Shown: positions 19,143 through 29,328, counted from the stretch's first letter. The stretch: 64,000 nucleotides of DNA from GCA-002726655 sp046582185 (GCA_046582185.1 JAYGEX010000019.1:186001-250000); one strand, 5' to 3'. Numbers and translations: made by a program. Notes: generated by a model from the letters alone, not told the origin.

Positions 19143-20693
19143 CTAAAAATGAACGGTGCCGCTCAACATCGGCCCATGATGCCGAAACTCAATCGCTCCA
19201 TGAAAATCATCTGATCGTGATTTGAGGTTCATCCCATAATATGAGTAGCCGAGACCTAGATCAAAACGACCGAGATTCCTCATGATCTCCAATCGAGCAT
19301 TGATGAGTGATCCATCATATCGATCAAAGTCCGTTTTGAACACTTCAACTTGTGCGGATGCGTATAGTTTCCAGCCAAGCCTGACTGAGCCGAATACGCC
19401 AAACACTGGCAAAGTTGGCGACGGATTACTCTTTTCTCTCTGACCAGTATCCGAAACGATAAATTTTGTGTCGATTCGGGTCTGATGAATTCCGACAAGA
19501 AAGCCTAGCTCCTTCTGGGAATCTTTCAATATGGAGTAGCCATAAGCGAGCCTCAGTATTTGAGTCTCAACTTTTGTGTCCACGATTGATCCCTCTGCAA
19601 AGGTAACATCCCTAAAACTGAATGATTGGCTGAGCGTTGTATGGCCAGAGCGCCTGATATCCAAATAGCTCGCTTCGATTCTATGGTAGATGCCCAGACG
19701 AATCATAAAATCAAATTGGGTCACGGTCTCTCTGTCAGAAAGACCTAGCAGATCCTCAAGATTAACATCGCTGCCAGGGTCCAGAATGCTGGAATCGTTG
19801 ACCAGTGTCGTTTCGATATGATCATCAAAGACTGAGACCTTGAATTTCATTCTGGACATTTTTGCTGGTAGATTTTCATTCTGCCTTTGTTGAAATATAT
19901 CTGCGTTATAAGCTAAACCCAGGCTTGCGGACCAGACTCTGTCTCTGTCAATAATGGGGCTATTGGTGATCTCATCGTCCAGGAATTCAAGCCCGACCCT
20001 ACCGGTAAGAAGCCAGTGGTCGCTCAGCGTGTAGCCAAACTGTAATTTCAACAGAATATTGGTGGCACTGCCTGCGTCGTAGGCTGGGCGCCCTGGTGCA
20101 ATGTTGCTGGTTTCGACCCCGTAGTAATAGTCGCTATATTCGCTGCTTTGATACTTGAATTCGATAGCCGGGTTGATGTAGCCCCAGTCCCATTGGGTAG
20201 GAAACAGAAATTCCAGTTGGCTGATGCTACCTTCATGTCGATCAAGTATTTCGAAGTAGGTTTTAAATTGAATATGTATGGGCCAGCCGCGATAGCCAAT
20301 GGTCGGCGCAAGTTCCAGCGTCCATTCTCGAACTCTAATATCAGCGAGAGACTCATTGTCCCCGGGCCCTTGGGTCTGTATGCGCCCGACGGCGCCAAAG
20401 ATCCAGTCGTTGTTGGTTATATAGCGGATTCCCAAATCACCTTCACCCACAACAAACCAATTGTCGGTGAAGGCTGCATTCGTGAAGCTGGTCAGGTATG
20501 GGTAGAAAAAAACCGAGGCGTCTGAGCCTGCATAGATATTCTGACTGGTGCTTAAGGAGACTCCCAGAGCGTAATCATTTAGATCAACTGACCGTACATA
20601 ATCCAGCCATTTGGCGGCCATTAACTGTGAGGAAGTTGATAGTAGAATCAGCGTTAATGTCAGCTTTGCGAAGGATCTTTTTGGGGTCACCAT
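19143..20693 (-). CDS. Two-barrel outer-membrane protein (MipA/OmpV plus second barrel)
   Basis: A 516-residue exported protein with a signal peptide of about 27 residues. Residues about 35-275 follow the MipA/OmpV family (VFFYPYLTSFTNAAFTDNWF, LAPTIGYRGWPIHI), normally a complete protein of 250-270 residues. Residues about 285-516 form a second set of amphipathic strands. This half aligns by eye with the standalone protein at 24757: both share an acidic D/N-L-D/E-DLLGL-like segment followed by a QF motif, and similar strand order. It therefore looks like a fusion of two barrels. It ends in F, as outer-membrane barrels do. Function unknown; MipA relatives scaffold murein enzymes. Confidence 0.75.
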   Translation of the reverse strand: MVTPKRSFAKLTLTLILLSTSSQLMAAKWLDYVRSVDLNDYALGVSLSTSQNIYAGSDASVFFYPYLTSFTNAAFTDNWFVVGEGDLGIRYITNNDWIFGAVGRIQTQGPGDNESLADIRVREWTLELAPTIGYRGWPIHIQFKTYFEILDRHEGSISQLEFLFPTQWDWGYINPAIEFKYQSSEYSDYYYGVETSNIAPGRPAYDAGSATNILLKLQFGYTLSDHWLLTGRVGLEFLDDEITNSPIIDRDRVWSASLGLAYNADIFQQRQNENLPAKMSRMKFKVSVFDDHIETTLVNDSSILDPGSDVNLEDLLGLSDRETVTQFDFMIRLGIYHRIEASYLDIRRSGHTTLSQSFSFRDVTFAEGSIVDTKVETQILRLAYGYSILKDSQKELGFLVGIHQTRIDTKFIVSDTGQREKSNPSPTLPVFGVFGSVRLGWKLYASAQVEVFKTDFDRYDGSLINARLEIMRNLGRFDLGLGYSYYGMNLKSRSDDFHGAIEFRHHGPMLSGTVHF

Positions 20694-20880
20694 TTGTTCA
20701 CTACACAGTGTTTATGTTTTTTTGAATTCGTTTATTATTGCCTGTCTGGAAAGTTGAACAATCAACGCCTGACAATAAGCTGTAGAATAACAAGCTGGGC
20801 AGCAACACCCAACACCCAAAACCCTCTTTCTATAAAAAAGAGCCGTACAAAATAATTGAACGAAAAGAGAGATAACGGAT

Positions 20881-21435
20881 ATGCGCCATTACTTTATGTT
20901 CGTACTAGCGGTTACGATATTAGTGTCCGGTTGTGCTGCACCAACGCTGAAAACAGAGATCATCCCCAGTGCTAATCTTGATGTCGCTGATTTTAAAACA
21001 TACACCTTTGAAGATCGCCCCATGACACTCATTGGTGTGCTCGCGGGCGCATCGGCGGATGAATTGGAAGAAAGAGTTAAACATGCGATAAATTTTGGCA
21101 TGGATGAGAAAGGTTATACCTATGTCTCATCAGCAGAACCCTATGACATTGCTGTATCATTCTTGGTTGGCGCTTTAACGGAAACCCAAACCTCTTCCCA
21201 TCAATTCACGAAAGACCGATGGGCCTATAATGCAACCTTTGTATGGACACAACAAAATGACTACCTGAAGGGCGCACTATCTATTGTTATGCGGCAACCG
21301 ACCGTTGATGACGATATTTTATGGCAGGGCACTGCTGCAGATATTCTGAAGAATAAAGCGTCCAGGAATCGTGGCACCGTAGACAAGTTTAGTAGTGTTA
21401 TTCTGGAACAACTTCCACCCTCTCGGGTTAGATAA
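20881..21435 (+). CDS. DUF4136 lipoprotein
   Basis: A 184-residue lipoprotein. The signal ends in VSGC (lipobox, cysteine at residue 18). The mature part starts TEIIPSANLDVADFKTYTFE, the usual opening of DUF4136, and continues through a helix (ADELEERVKHAINFGMDEKGY) and repeated beta strands. No enzymatic residues are recognised. A purine-rich leader (AAAGAGAGATAACGG) precedes ATG 20881. It is divergent from the two-barrel gene. A second DUF4136 lipoprotein lies at 31815. Confidence 0.85.
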   Translation: MRHYFMFVLAVTILVSGCAAPTLKTEIIPSANLDVADFKTYTFEDRPMTLIGVLAGASADELEERVKHAINFGMDEKGYTYVSSAEPYDIAVSFLVGALTETQTSSHQFTKDRWAYNATFVWTQQNDYLKGALSIVMRQPTVDDDILWQGTAADILKNKASRNRGTVDKFSSVILEQLPPSRVR

Positions 21436-21450
21436 AGCTTATAGTAAGGT

Positions 21451-22446
21451 ATGTCATTCCACCGCTCTTCCCTTGCAACCCTGGCGCAAGCTCTTCACAC
21501 AACCCTGAACCAAAAAGGCGTTGATGCTGATGACCTTTTCTCACGATGTGGCGTTGACCCTGCCAAGCGCCTGGATGCAGATGCGCGATACCCACTCTAT
21601 GCCTCGAACAAAATGTGGCGGGCAGCGATTCATGCCACTAAAAATCCCAGCCTGATTTACGAAGTTGTGCACAATATTAGGCCGGCAATGTTACACGCGC
21701 TTGGGCATGCATGGATTGCAAGTAGAACCTTGCTCGAGGCTTTGCAACGCTTCGTGCGATACCATCAGCTACTAAGTACAAATGTTAACATCAAGCTTGA
21801 GCAGGCCCAGGGTAGCTATCAGTTAATTTGCGAAGTCATTGATACAATGGATATCTTGCATTCGGATGCAGTTGTCGCTTTTGTTCTTGAAATGTGCCGG
21901 CTATCTTATGGTGAAGAACTCGTGCCATTGGAAGTTCATGTCACCATAATGGAACCTCACGACGCCACTATAGTAAATAACTTTTTTCGATGTAGCGTGG
22001 AATATGGCTCTTCAAAAAACGTGCTCGTTTTTAGTTCCACAGATTTGAGCCGACGTCTGGACGGCGCTAACTCTGCAGTGGCAGCTGCGATGGATGAGGT
22101 GGTCATCTTCTATCTTGCCCAACTTGATGCCGGAGACCTCGTCAGTCAGGTTAGGAAATTTGTCGCACAAACGTTGATTCATGGCGAACCCGATAAACAG
22201 GCGATAGCCAATGAGTTAAACATGTCACCAAGAACCTTGCAGCGGAGATTAGAGGAAGAGGATACTTCCGTTAAGGAAATAGTGAACGAGACCCGACACC
22301 AACTCTCTTTGAGTTTTCTTGATAAACCGCACTATTCGATTAAGGAAGTTGCCTACGCTCTCGGGTTTAGTGATCCATCTAACTTCGCCAGAGCATTCAG
22401 GCGATGGACTGGTCGAACCCCTCGCCAATATCGCACACAAAAGTAG
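21451..22446 (+). CDS. AraC-family transcriptional regulator (OruR/ArgR-type)
   Basis: A 331-residue regulator. The N-terminal two-thirds follow the AraC-type arabinose-binding/OruR domain found in regulators of lipid or amino acid catabolism (RPAMLHALGHAWIASRTLLE, FVRYHQLLSTN). The C-terminal DNA-binding part has two helix-turn-helix units: ANELNMSPRTLQRRLEEE and the signature IKEVAYALGFSDPSNFARAF then RRWTGRTPRQYR. It starts 15 bp after the lipoprotein gene and its end overlaps the open frame of the patatin gene, suggesting control of the adjacent envelope genes. The ligand is unknown. Confidence 0.9.
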   Translation: MSFHRSSLATLAQALHTTLNQKGVDADDLFSRCGVDPAKRLDADARYPLYASNKMWRAAIHATKNPSLIYEVVHNIRPAMLHALGHAWIASRTLLEALQRFVRYHQLLSTNVNIKLEQAQGSYQLICEVIDTMDILHSDAVVAFVLEMCRLSYGEELVPLEVHVTIMEPHDATIVNNFFRCSVEYGSSKNVLVFSSTDLSRRLDGANSAVAAAMDEVVIFYLAQLDAGDLVSQVRKFVAQTLIHGEPDKQAIANELNMSPRTLQRRLEEEDTSVKEIVNETRHQLSLSFLDKPHYSIKEVAYALGFSDPSNFARAFRRWTGRTPRQYRTQK

Positions 22447-22505
22447 AACTTCCAGACATAATTCTTAGTAGTATAAGACGGTCGGTCCGTATTCAGGAGT
22501 TAGGT

Positions 22506-24665
22506 GTGAATAAGATATTGCGACTCTTTATCATTGTTGGTTTAGTCTTACCTTTAGCAGTAGAAGCAAGACCAAAAATCGGGCTTGTCTTAAGTGGCGG
22601 AGGCGCACGGGGGGCTGCACATATTGGTGTCTTAAGATATCTCGAAGAGCAGAAGATTCCTATTGATGTCATAGCTGGAACCAGTATGGGGGCTATCGTT
22701 GGAGGGTTGTATGCCTCTGGTTTATCGGTCGATGAAATTGAAAAAATTACCATCGAAATGGACTGGATAGGCAAGCTGAAAGACAACGTTCCGCGTCCGG
22801 AAAGATCCATTCAACGAAAGCGAATGGAAGATATCTTTTCTGTTCCTGTTTCAATTGGTGTTAAGGATGGAGAAATTCGCTTGCCTTCCGGTGCTATCCA
22901 GGGTCAAAACATTGTTCTTGAGCTGCAGCGGATTACGCACCATGTTTCGAGTCTTACGGACTTCGGGAAACTACCCATTCCATTTAGTGCGGTGGCGACA
23001 AACATAGGAACCGGAAAAGCGGTCATTCTAAACCATGGGAGCCTGGGCGTTGCCATGCGCGCCTCTATGGGCGTACCCGCTATCTTCGCGGCTATCAGGG
23101 TGGATGGAATGTTGTTGGTTGATGGTGGCGTTACAAATAATCTGCCGATAGATATCGCTCGTGAGATGGGTGCGGATAGATTGATCGTAGTTGATATTAG
23201 TTCGCCGCTGAGAAACCCATCGGAGATAAACAACATTCTGGATGTTGCAGATCAACTCACCACGATGTTGACTACAGGTAATACCAACAGGCAGTTGGAA
23301 ACATTGGCTGAACAGGATGTACTAATCCGCCCAGAACTTGGTGACCTTTCTTCCGTAGATTTTGAGAGAACAGATGAGGCAATTGCGATTGGCTATAAAG
23401 CGGCGCTACAGGCGGATTCTGTATTGAATGGTTTTAAGGTTGATGATGATCAGTACATCGTCAGGGAAAAACCCCATCCGCCAAGCGAAAAAATCACAAG
23501 CATAATGCTGGATAACAATTCCGGGCTAAACGATAAACTGATTCGAAACACTCTGGACATGGAACATGGTGAAGAGCTTGACCTGGATCTATTAGAGGAG
23601 AAGCTAAATCGAGTACATGGCTTAGGTAACTTCGAGTTGGTGGGTTACGACCTTGCGTTTGAAGAGCAGGGTGTCGACCTAAAACTAATGGCTACCGCCA
23701 AATCCTGGGGGCCTAATTACCTGCACATGGGTTTAGACATTGAAAGTGACCTCGATAACGATTCCCGAGCGACATTACTTTTAGGTTATACGAGGGAAGA
23801 GGTCAGCGATAAAGGAGCAGAGTGGACAGTTGTCGTTGGCATAGGAGAGGAACCGATCGTTCAGAGTATCTGGTACCAGCCCCTGACCTATCATCGAGAT
23901 TGGTTTTTTCTTGCGGCTGCCGGGTACGGATCTGAAATTGTGTCTCAATTCGAGGACGATGAAAAAATTGCAGAGTTTGGACTGGAAGTTCTGTCCGCGT
24001 ACGTGGGTATTGGATATGAATTTGGTTCATTTGCAGCGACTTCCGTGGGTCTTCGACGAGCATCAGGTACAGCGAATCTCAAGATTGGAGATCCTGCCAT
24101 TCCCGATTTTGACTTTGAAGATGGCAGCGTTGTTCTCGCCTTTTTATATGACACCCGGGACAAAATCAGTTTTCCGTCCCAGGGATCACTGTTGGAGCTT
24201 GAAGTTTCAGCCTCCCTTGATGTGCTTGGTGCTGATGAAAATTATCAACAATGGATACTTGGACTAGGTAAAGCTTTCTCCTGGGGAAATCATAACCTTG
24301 GATTGCGCTTCTCCGCTGGTGGTACTAACGGCGTCAATAACGTTAACAGTTTGTTCAGACTTGGCGGCTACGGGAAACTGACGGGATTGAGAAGGGATCA
24401 ACTAACGGGAAACTACATGGCTGTGGCTTCTGCTGTTTACTATCGCCGGTTTGGCGCAATACCTGTACTGGATGGTTATATTGGCTCGATTGTTGAGTAC
24501 GGTGGTGCCTGGCAAGATCGTGATGACATTAGTGCTGATACATCTATATTCTCAGCAGGGGTGTTCATCGGGGCGGACACACCTATCGGCGCGATACAAA
24601 TCGGTATTGCTCATGCAGATCAGGGAGAAACTACTGCGTTCGCGCGTATTGGTAGGGTTTTTTGA
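22506..24665 (+). CDS. Patatin-like phospholipase with Omp85-type barrel (type Vd)
   Basis: About 719 residues. A signal peptide (KILRLFIIVGLVLPLAVEA) leads into a patatin domain: SGGGARGAAHIGVL (oxyanion), AGTSMGAIVGG (nucleophile serine) and VDGGVTNN (catalytic D in DGG). A POTRA-like segment near residues 330-420 is followed by a C-terminal barrel ending in RIGRVF. This order matches PlpD/FplA, whose barrel carries the phospholipase across the outer membrane. The frame is open from 22404, but GTG 22506 is preferred: AGGAG lies six bases upstream and the signal peptide begins there. The barrel includes LGGYGKLTGLRRDQLTGN, a typical Omp85 strand. Confidence 0.88.
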   Translation: MNKILRLFIIVGLVLPLAVEARPKIGLVLSGGGARGAAHIGVLRYLEEQKIPIDVIAGTSMGAIVGGLYASGLSVDEIEKITIEMDWIGKLKDNVPRPERSIQRKRMEDIFSVPVSIGVKDGEIRLPSGAIQGQNIVLELQRITHHVSSLTDFGKLPIPFSAVATNIGTGKAVILNHGSLGVAMRASMGVPAIFAAIRVDGMLLVDGGVTNNLPIDIAREMGADRLIVVDISSPLRNPSEINNILDVADQLTTMLTTGNTNRQLETLAEQDVLIRPELGDLSSVDFERTDEAIAIGYKAALQADSVLNGFKVDDDQYIVREKPHPPSEKITSIMLDNNSGLNDKLIRNTLDMEHGEELDLDLLEEKLNRVHGLGNFELVGYDLAFEEQGVDLKLMATAKSWGPNYLHMGLDIESDLDNDSRATLLLGYTREEVSDKGAEWTVVVGIGEEPIVQSIWYQPLTYHRDWFFLAAAGYGSEIVSQFEDDEKIAEFGLEVLSAYVGIGYEFGSFAATSVGLRRASGTANLKIGDPAIPDFDFEDGSVVLAFLYDTRDKISFPSQGSLLELEVSASLDVLGADENYQQWILGLGKAFSWGNHNLGLRFSAGGTNGVNNVNSLFRLGGYGKLTGLRRDQLTGNYMAVASAVYYRRFGAIPVLDGYIGSIVEYGGAWQDRDDISADTSIFSAGVFIGADTPIGAIQIGIAHADQGETTAFARIGRVF

Positions 24666-24756
24666 ATGCTGAGTGGAAGGGATTCAGCCCAGTCTACGTT
24701 GGAAATAGGATCAGCTTTCGGGATATACTCACACTAGGAATAGTCAGGAGTCTTCT

Positions 24757-25557
24757 ATGAGAATTTTCACATTCGCCAGTTTGTGTCTCTTAAGTGCCAT
24801 AGCGATTGCAAAGCCTATTAATCCAGGTTTGGACGCCAAATGGCAATTCAGTTTAGGTGCGCTCAACGAAAATACGAAAATGAGTATTCGATCAACAAGG
24901 TTAGGAGATCTGGAGACGGACTTTGATCTTGATGATCTGGGCCTGGACGAATCGGAAGTGGTTCCACAATTTGGCGTCAGCTGGCGATTTGCCAACAGGT
25001 GGGCGCTGAATTTAGCGTACTCTGCTTATGGAGTGTCAGGCGGTAAGAACATCAGCACGTCGTTCAACTATGATGGCATCACCTATCCCGTCAACGCCTT
25101 CACTAAGACAGATCTTGATTTAGATTTGTTTATCTTATCAATAGATTACGCCATACGCAGGACGGACACATCTGAATGGGGAGTGGGCCTGGGACTACAT
25201 GCCATTGACTTTGGTTTTGATATCAAAGGTAGCCTCAACGACGTGTCGATTGGGGAATCATCCGAAGATTTCCTTGCGCCATTACCTAATATAAGGCTCT
25301 TTGGGCGCCATGCATTTTCTTCAAAATTACTCGCCACCGCCGCTATTGGCTGGCTGGGTCTGAAAATTGATAAATATGATGGCAATCTATTAGTAGGTGC
25401 AGTTGCGCTGAATTATTCCTTCAGTGATCGATGGTCCCTTGGAATAAATTACCAATTTACCGATATCGATTTAGATATTGATAACGGTATCAATGAAGAT
25501 AGCTATGAAATAGACCTGAGTGGCTTTGGTCTGGTACTCAGTTACAGAATTCCTTAA
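24757..25557 (+). CDS. Outer-membrane beta-barrel protein
   Basis: A 266-residue exported protein with a 20-residue signal peptide ending AIAKP and about eight to ten alternating amphipathic strands. Acidic turns are frequent (DFDLDDLGLDESE, DIDLDIDNGINED). The general plan is that of small 8-strand porin-like OMPs. The middle of the protein aligns by eye with the C-terminal half of the two-barrel protein at 19143, so both belong to one uncharacterised family. It follows the patatin gene by 91 bp on the same strand. No function can be assigned. Confidence 0.75.
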   Translation: MRIFTFASLCLLSAIAIAKPINPGLDAKWQFSLGALNENTKMSIRSTRLGDLETDFDLDDLGLDESEVVPQFGVSWRFANRWALNLAYSAYGVSGGKNISTSFNYDGITYPVNAFTKTDLDLDLFILSIDYAIRRTDTSEWGVGLGLHAIDFGFDIKGSLNDVSIGESSEDFLAPLPNIRLFGRHAFSSKLLATAAIGWLGLKIDKYDGNLLVGAVALNYSFSDRWSLGINYQFTDIDLDIDNGINEDSYEIDLSGFGLVLSYRIP

Positions 25558-25602
25558 ACGTTTTTGTTTGATTAATTTGAATCGGTCAAATAGGCAAAGT
25601 CT

Positions 25603-27727
25603 TTGACACTCTCAAGCCGGATTTTTATAGGACTCGGCATTGCCGTTGGATTGTTTTTTTGGAGAGTTGGTTGCCGATTTTGAGTTGCTGGGTGATCTCT
25701 ATGTGGGCTTACTGCAGATTACGGTTTTACCTTAGATCATGGTGTCGCTTGTTGCGGGATTTGCCCGGCTGGAGCTCAGTCAAGCAAGTAAGCTAGCAAT
25801 CTGGGGCGGCAGTACGCTGTTGCTGATCTGGGGGCTCGCCTTATTTGTCATCTTCCTTTCGACCTATGCATTCCCGGATCTTAGTTCCAGTTCCTTTTTC
25901 AGCAGCGCCATAATGCCGGAGCCAACGCCAACAAATTTAATAGATCTGTAAGTTCCCGCAAACATATTCTTTTCATTGTCCAATAATATGGTTCCGGCGG
26001 TTGTTTTGTTTAGTATTCTGATGGGCCTTGCTTTAATTTCGGTCGATGAAAAGAATCTGGTATTGCCTTTATTTGATGGCATGTCGGCAGTACTTACCCG
26101 AATTAATACCAGAATAGTGCAACTTACACCCTATGGTATTTTCTTTGTTGCTGCGGCCGCTGCAGGAACCCTGACTGTCGATGAACTAGGCCGGGTTCAG
26201 GTTTATCTTGTTACCTATATAAGTGTTGCCTTTCTGGTTACATTTTGGATATTTCCGGGATTGATCAGTACTGTTAGCGGCATTCCGTTTAGGGAGGTGC
26301 TTTCCACCTTTCGTGATTCTCTGGTCACTGCGTTTGCCACAGGCTCGCAATTTGTGGTGCTGCCGCAAATTGCGGAAAGTTGTAAACAGCTGATCCGAAA
26401 GCACCATCCTGATAAACCGGGTGCCGGTTCGGCAATTGATATTATCGTGCCGGTTTCATTTAATTTTCCTTCGCTGGGTAAATTGCTGGTTCTGCTTTAC
26501 GTATTGTTTTCGGCTTGGTTTACGGATACGGAGGTGGATTTTGCCGATCGGGTGATGCTCGCCTTCAATGGTATCTTTAGCTTGTTTGGTAGTATTAATG
26601 TGGCTGTCCCTTACTTGTTGGATACCCTGGAAATTCCCTCTGACATGTTCCAGCTGTTTCTGGTTACGGGTATCGTTGTCGGCAGATTTGGTGCGATGCT
26701 GGCGGCTCTCCATATCATCGCGATCGGCATCATTGTTTCTTTGGCGCTTGGCGGACTGCTTAAAATTAATTTGCGAGCAAGTCTACGCTACGCCTTGATT
26801 ACCCTGGCCAGCATTTTGGTCATGGTTATCTGTCTCCGGGTATATTTTATGGTGTTTGTGCCGCAGTCACCCAATCGCAGTGAAGTGCTTTCTACAATCA
26901 CGCTGATGGAGGAGCGCGTGAAGGCTACAGTTAGAGAGAAACCAGGTGAACCTGATGAGAAGAGAGCTGTCGGGTCTCGCCTGGATGCCATTTTGGAATC
27001 AGGGATTCTCAAAGTCAGGTATCGGACGAACAATTTACCTTGCACATTTGTGACGCCGGGAGGATCACTGGTTGGCTTTGATATTGAAATGGCTCATATG
27101 CTTGCAGAAGATCTTAAGGTCGATATCGAATTTACGGCGGTGGACTCCGGTAATGCCGGGTTAATGTTATCGGCTGCGCAGATAGACATCGCTATGTCTT
27201 GTATTCCTGGCTTGCCGGATCTGTATCGTAAGGTCAGCTTCTCTCGATCTTATATGGAGTTGACGATGGCCCTGGTTGTACCTGATCACATGCGCGACAA
27301 CTATGGAAATGTGGAGGACTTACGGAATCAAGATATCACTATTGCCCTGGTTGGTTCACACTACTTCGAGAGCAGAATTCATCGCATGTTACCCCAAGCG
27401 AAAACCGTAATTCTAAAGTCTGCAGAAGATTTCTTCGGCGATTATACACATGGCGCCCAGGTGCTGGTTATCTCCGCAGAGGAAGGGGCTGCTTACGCAT
27501 TTAGATACCCGCGATATACTGTTGTGGAGACGCAGAAGAGCATCAAGATACCCGCGGGTTACGCGGTTCCAAAGGGTGACATTGAATTTGTCGAATTTAT
27601 CAGTAATTGGGTCGACCTGAAGCGTAGTGAGGGTACGATAGATGACTTGTATGAATACTGGATGCTTGGTGGTGTAACAAAGGTAAAGCAGCCACGCTGG
27701 TCGGTAGTGAGAGATGTTTTGGGATGA
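25603..27727 (+). pseudogene. SDF symporter fused to solute-binding domain, disrupted
   Basis: Joined across its lesions, this is a dicarboxylate/amino acid:cation symporter (SDF family, about 8 membrane segments) followed from about residue 330 of the 27.7 kb ORF by a periplasmic SBP_bac_3 domain (GGSLVGFDIEMAHMLAEDL, DIAMSCIPGLPD). The 5' end holds three lesions: seven Ts at 25654-25660, one more than needed to stay in frame between IGLGIAVGLFF and GELVADFELLGDLYVGLL; TAG at 25733-25735, where LPYIMVS is expected; and TAA at 25949-25951 in LIDL-VPANIFF. The remaining ORF opens at TTG 25976. TTG 25603 is the probable original start. Function is likely lost. Confidence 0.8.
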
Positions 27728-27756
27728 GTTGATTAAACTAACAATCGCGGTGGTGT

Positions 27757-29328
27757 CTGACAATTAGACTTATAAATTTACTGGCGTTGATAACCTTCCT
27801 GATATTTGCCCAGGCTAGCCAGGCCAGCGAATTCGACTATCAAACTTCAGGAACAGTCGTCGCCATCGGTGATATTAATGGCGACTATGTGCAGCTCGTC
27901 TCATTGTTGCGAGAAATTGAATTGATTGATGTCGCAACAAACTGGGCTGGCGGCAATAGCCATCTGGTCAGCCTGGGCAATCTGGTGGGATATGATGGTC
28001 AGAAGGTCATTCAACTCTTCATGAAACTTGAAGGGCAGGCCGAGAAGGCCGGCGGTCGGGTGCATGTCCTGTTAGGGGACGCTGATTATGACGCACTCAC
28101 GAACCCCTCGGAAATGGCGTCCGCGCAGCGATCCTGGCTCCAGGATTTGCCCGTCATCATCAAATTGAACGCCAGGATTTATACTTACGGCGGAATCGCG
28201 TACAGCTTTGTTGAGCAATCACTAAAATCGATAAATGATCATGCGCATCTTCAGTTATTGAATGCAAACAAGGCATCAACAGATGCTGAGGCCCAACTGC
28301 CGTTAGATGAGCATGTGATCAGGTATCGAGGTACTGCAATGTGCCACCCATATGCAGAATCATTTAACGTTGAGCGTTTCCTGAAGAGAAGGCAGGTCAG
28401 TCAGATAGTGATCGGACATGTCGTGACCGATGGACGGGTACTCAGTCGTATGAATGGTCTCGTTGTATTGCTGGACACAGGCATGTCAGAAGCGGGCTCG
28501 GCGGCAGTTCTCGTTGATCCTCCTGGTGAGGAGCCTTACGTCCACTATCTAGGGCGTGATAATAAAATTTCCATCAGTGATGAAGAAAACTCTTTGGCCA
28601 AGAACATTTCCGGGATGACTGATCTGGAAGTAGAAGAGCTCCTGAGAATGAGTCCTGTAGTTAAGACGGAAGAAATTGGCGCCGGCATCACCAATCCCTG
28701 GAGAGTCACACAAGTATTTGAAGGGGCTGATCACAGTGCTCTTTTTAAGTATGTAGATACAAACCCCGGGATTGAATCAAAAAAGTACTACAGCCCGCGG
28801 CGAAATGATGAGTCTGATAGATATGCTTATGAAGTGGCTGCATACAAGCTGGATAGAATGCTGAATCTGCAATTGGTCCCGACTGCGGTTGTAGCAACGG
28901 TTGATGGTAAGGAAGGAGTGCTCCAGGATTGGGTTAATCATGCTATCAATGAGCGGGACCGACTTGAAAATGATATAGCTTTCGATGGCCCTTGTGCACG
29001 CCTCGAACGATATCGACTGCGCATAGTATTAGACATATTGATTTACAATGACGATCGAAATCTGACGAATATTATGTGGACCAAGAATGATTTCATGATG
29101 ATGTTTATAGATCATACGCGAGCATTTCGATCTTCAACGAAACGCCCAAAATAATATAGAAAAGTAGGGATACGCGTGTCTGATTTGTTATGGGAAAGAC
29201 TTCAATCATTAAGCTTTGAATCAGTCTAAAAGGAACTTGGAGCCTATCTACATGCCAAACAAATTAATGCCTTGATAGCTCGTCGCGACCTGATTCTTCG
29301 TGAGATGGACACTACTGATGTGTTGTGA
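27757..29328 (+). pseudogene. Inactive PPP-type phosphatase fused to HipA/FAM20-like kinase
   Basis: The first half follows Shewanella-like PPP phosphatases, but the metal and catalytic residues are replaced: GDIHG reads GDING, GDxxDRG reads GNLVGYDG, GNHE reads GDAD and HGG reads YGG; only GH in VIGHVV remains. The second half (from about residue 285) resembles PI3K/FAM20/HipA-type kinases: LFKYVD (lysine), YEVAAYKLDR (glutamate), DDRNLTN (catalytic loop) and MMFIDHTRAF (metal D). Stops TAA 29152-29154 and TAA 29227-29229 interrupt a frame that continues to TGA 29326-29328 with YRKVGIRVSDLLWERLQ and later ALIARRDLILREMD. The frame is open upstream to 27757 with a good signal peptide but no ATG; CTG 27757 or TTG 27787 are candidates. 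If the shortened form is used, 27787-29154 encodes 455 residues. Confidence 0.65.

Noticed and set aside
20700..20880. Promoter between the two-barrel gene and the DUF4136 gene
   Set aside because: TTGAAC and TAGAAT are present but about 23 bp apart; no pair with good spacing was found, so no promoter is called.
25654..25660. T-run frameshift in the symporter gene as a sequencing error
   Set aside because: A miscount in a seven-T run could be an error, but the same gene also has two nonsense codons by substitution, so the gene is broken anyway. The error possibility applies to this single lesion only.
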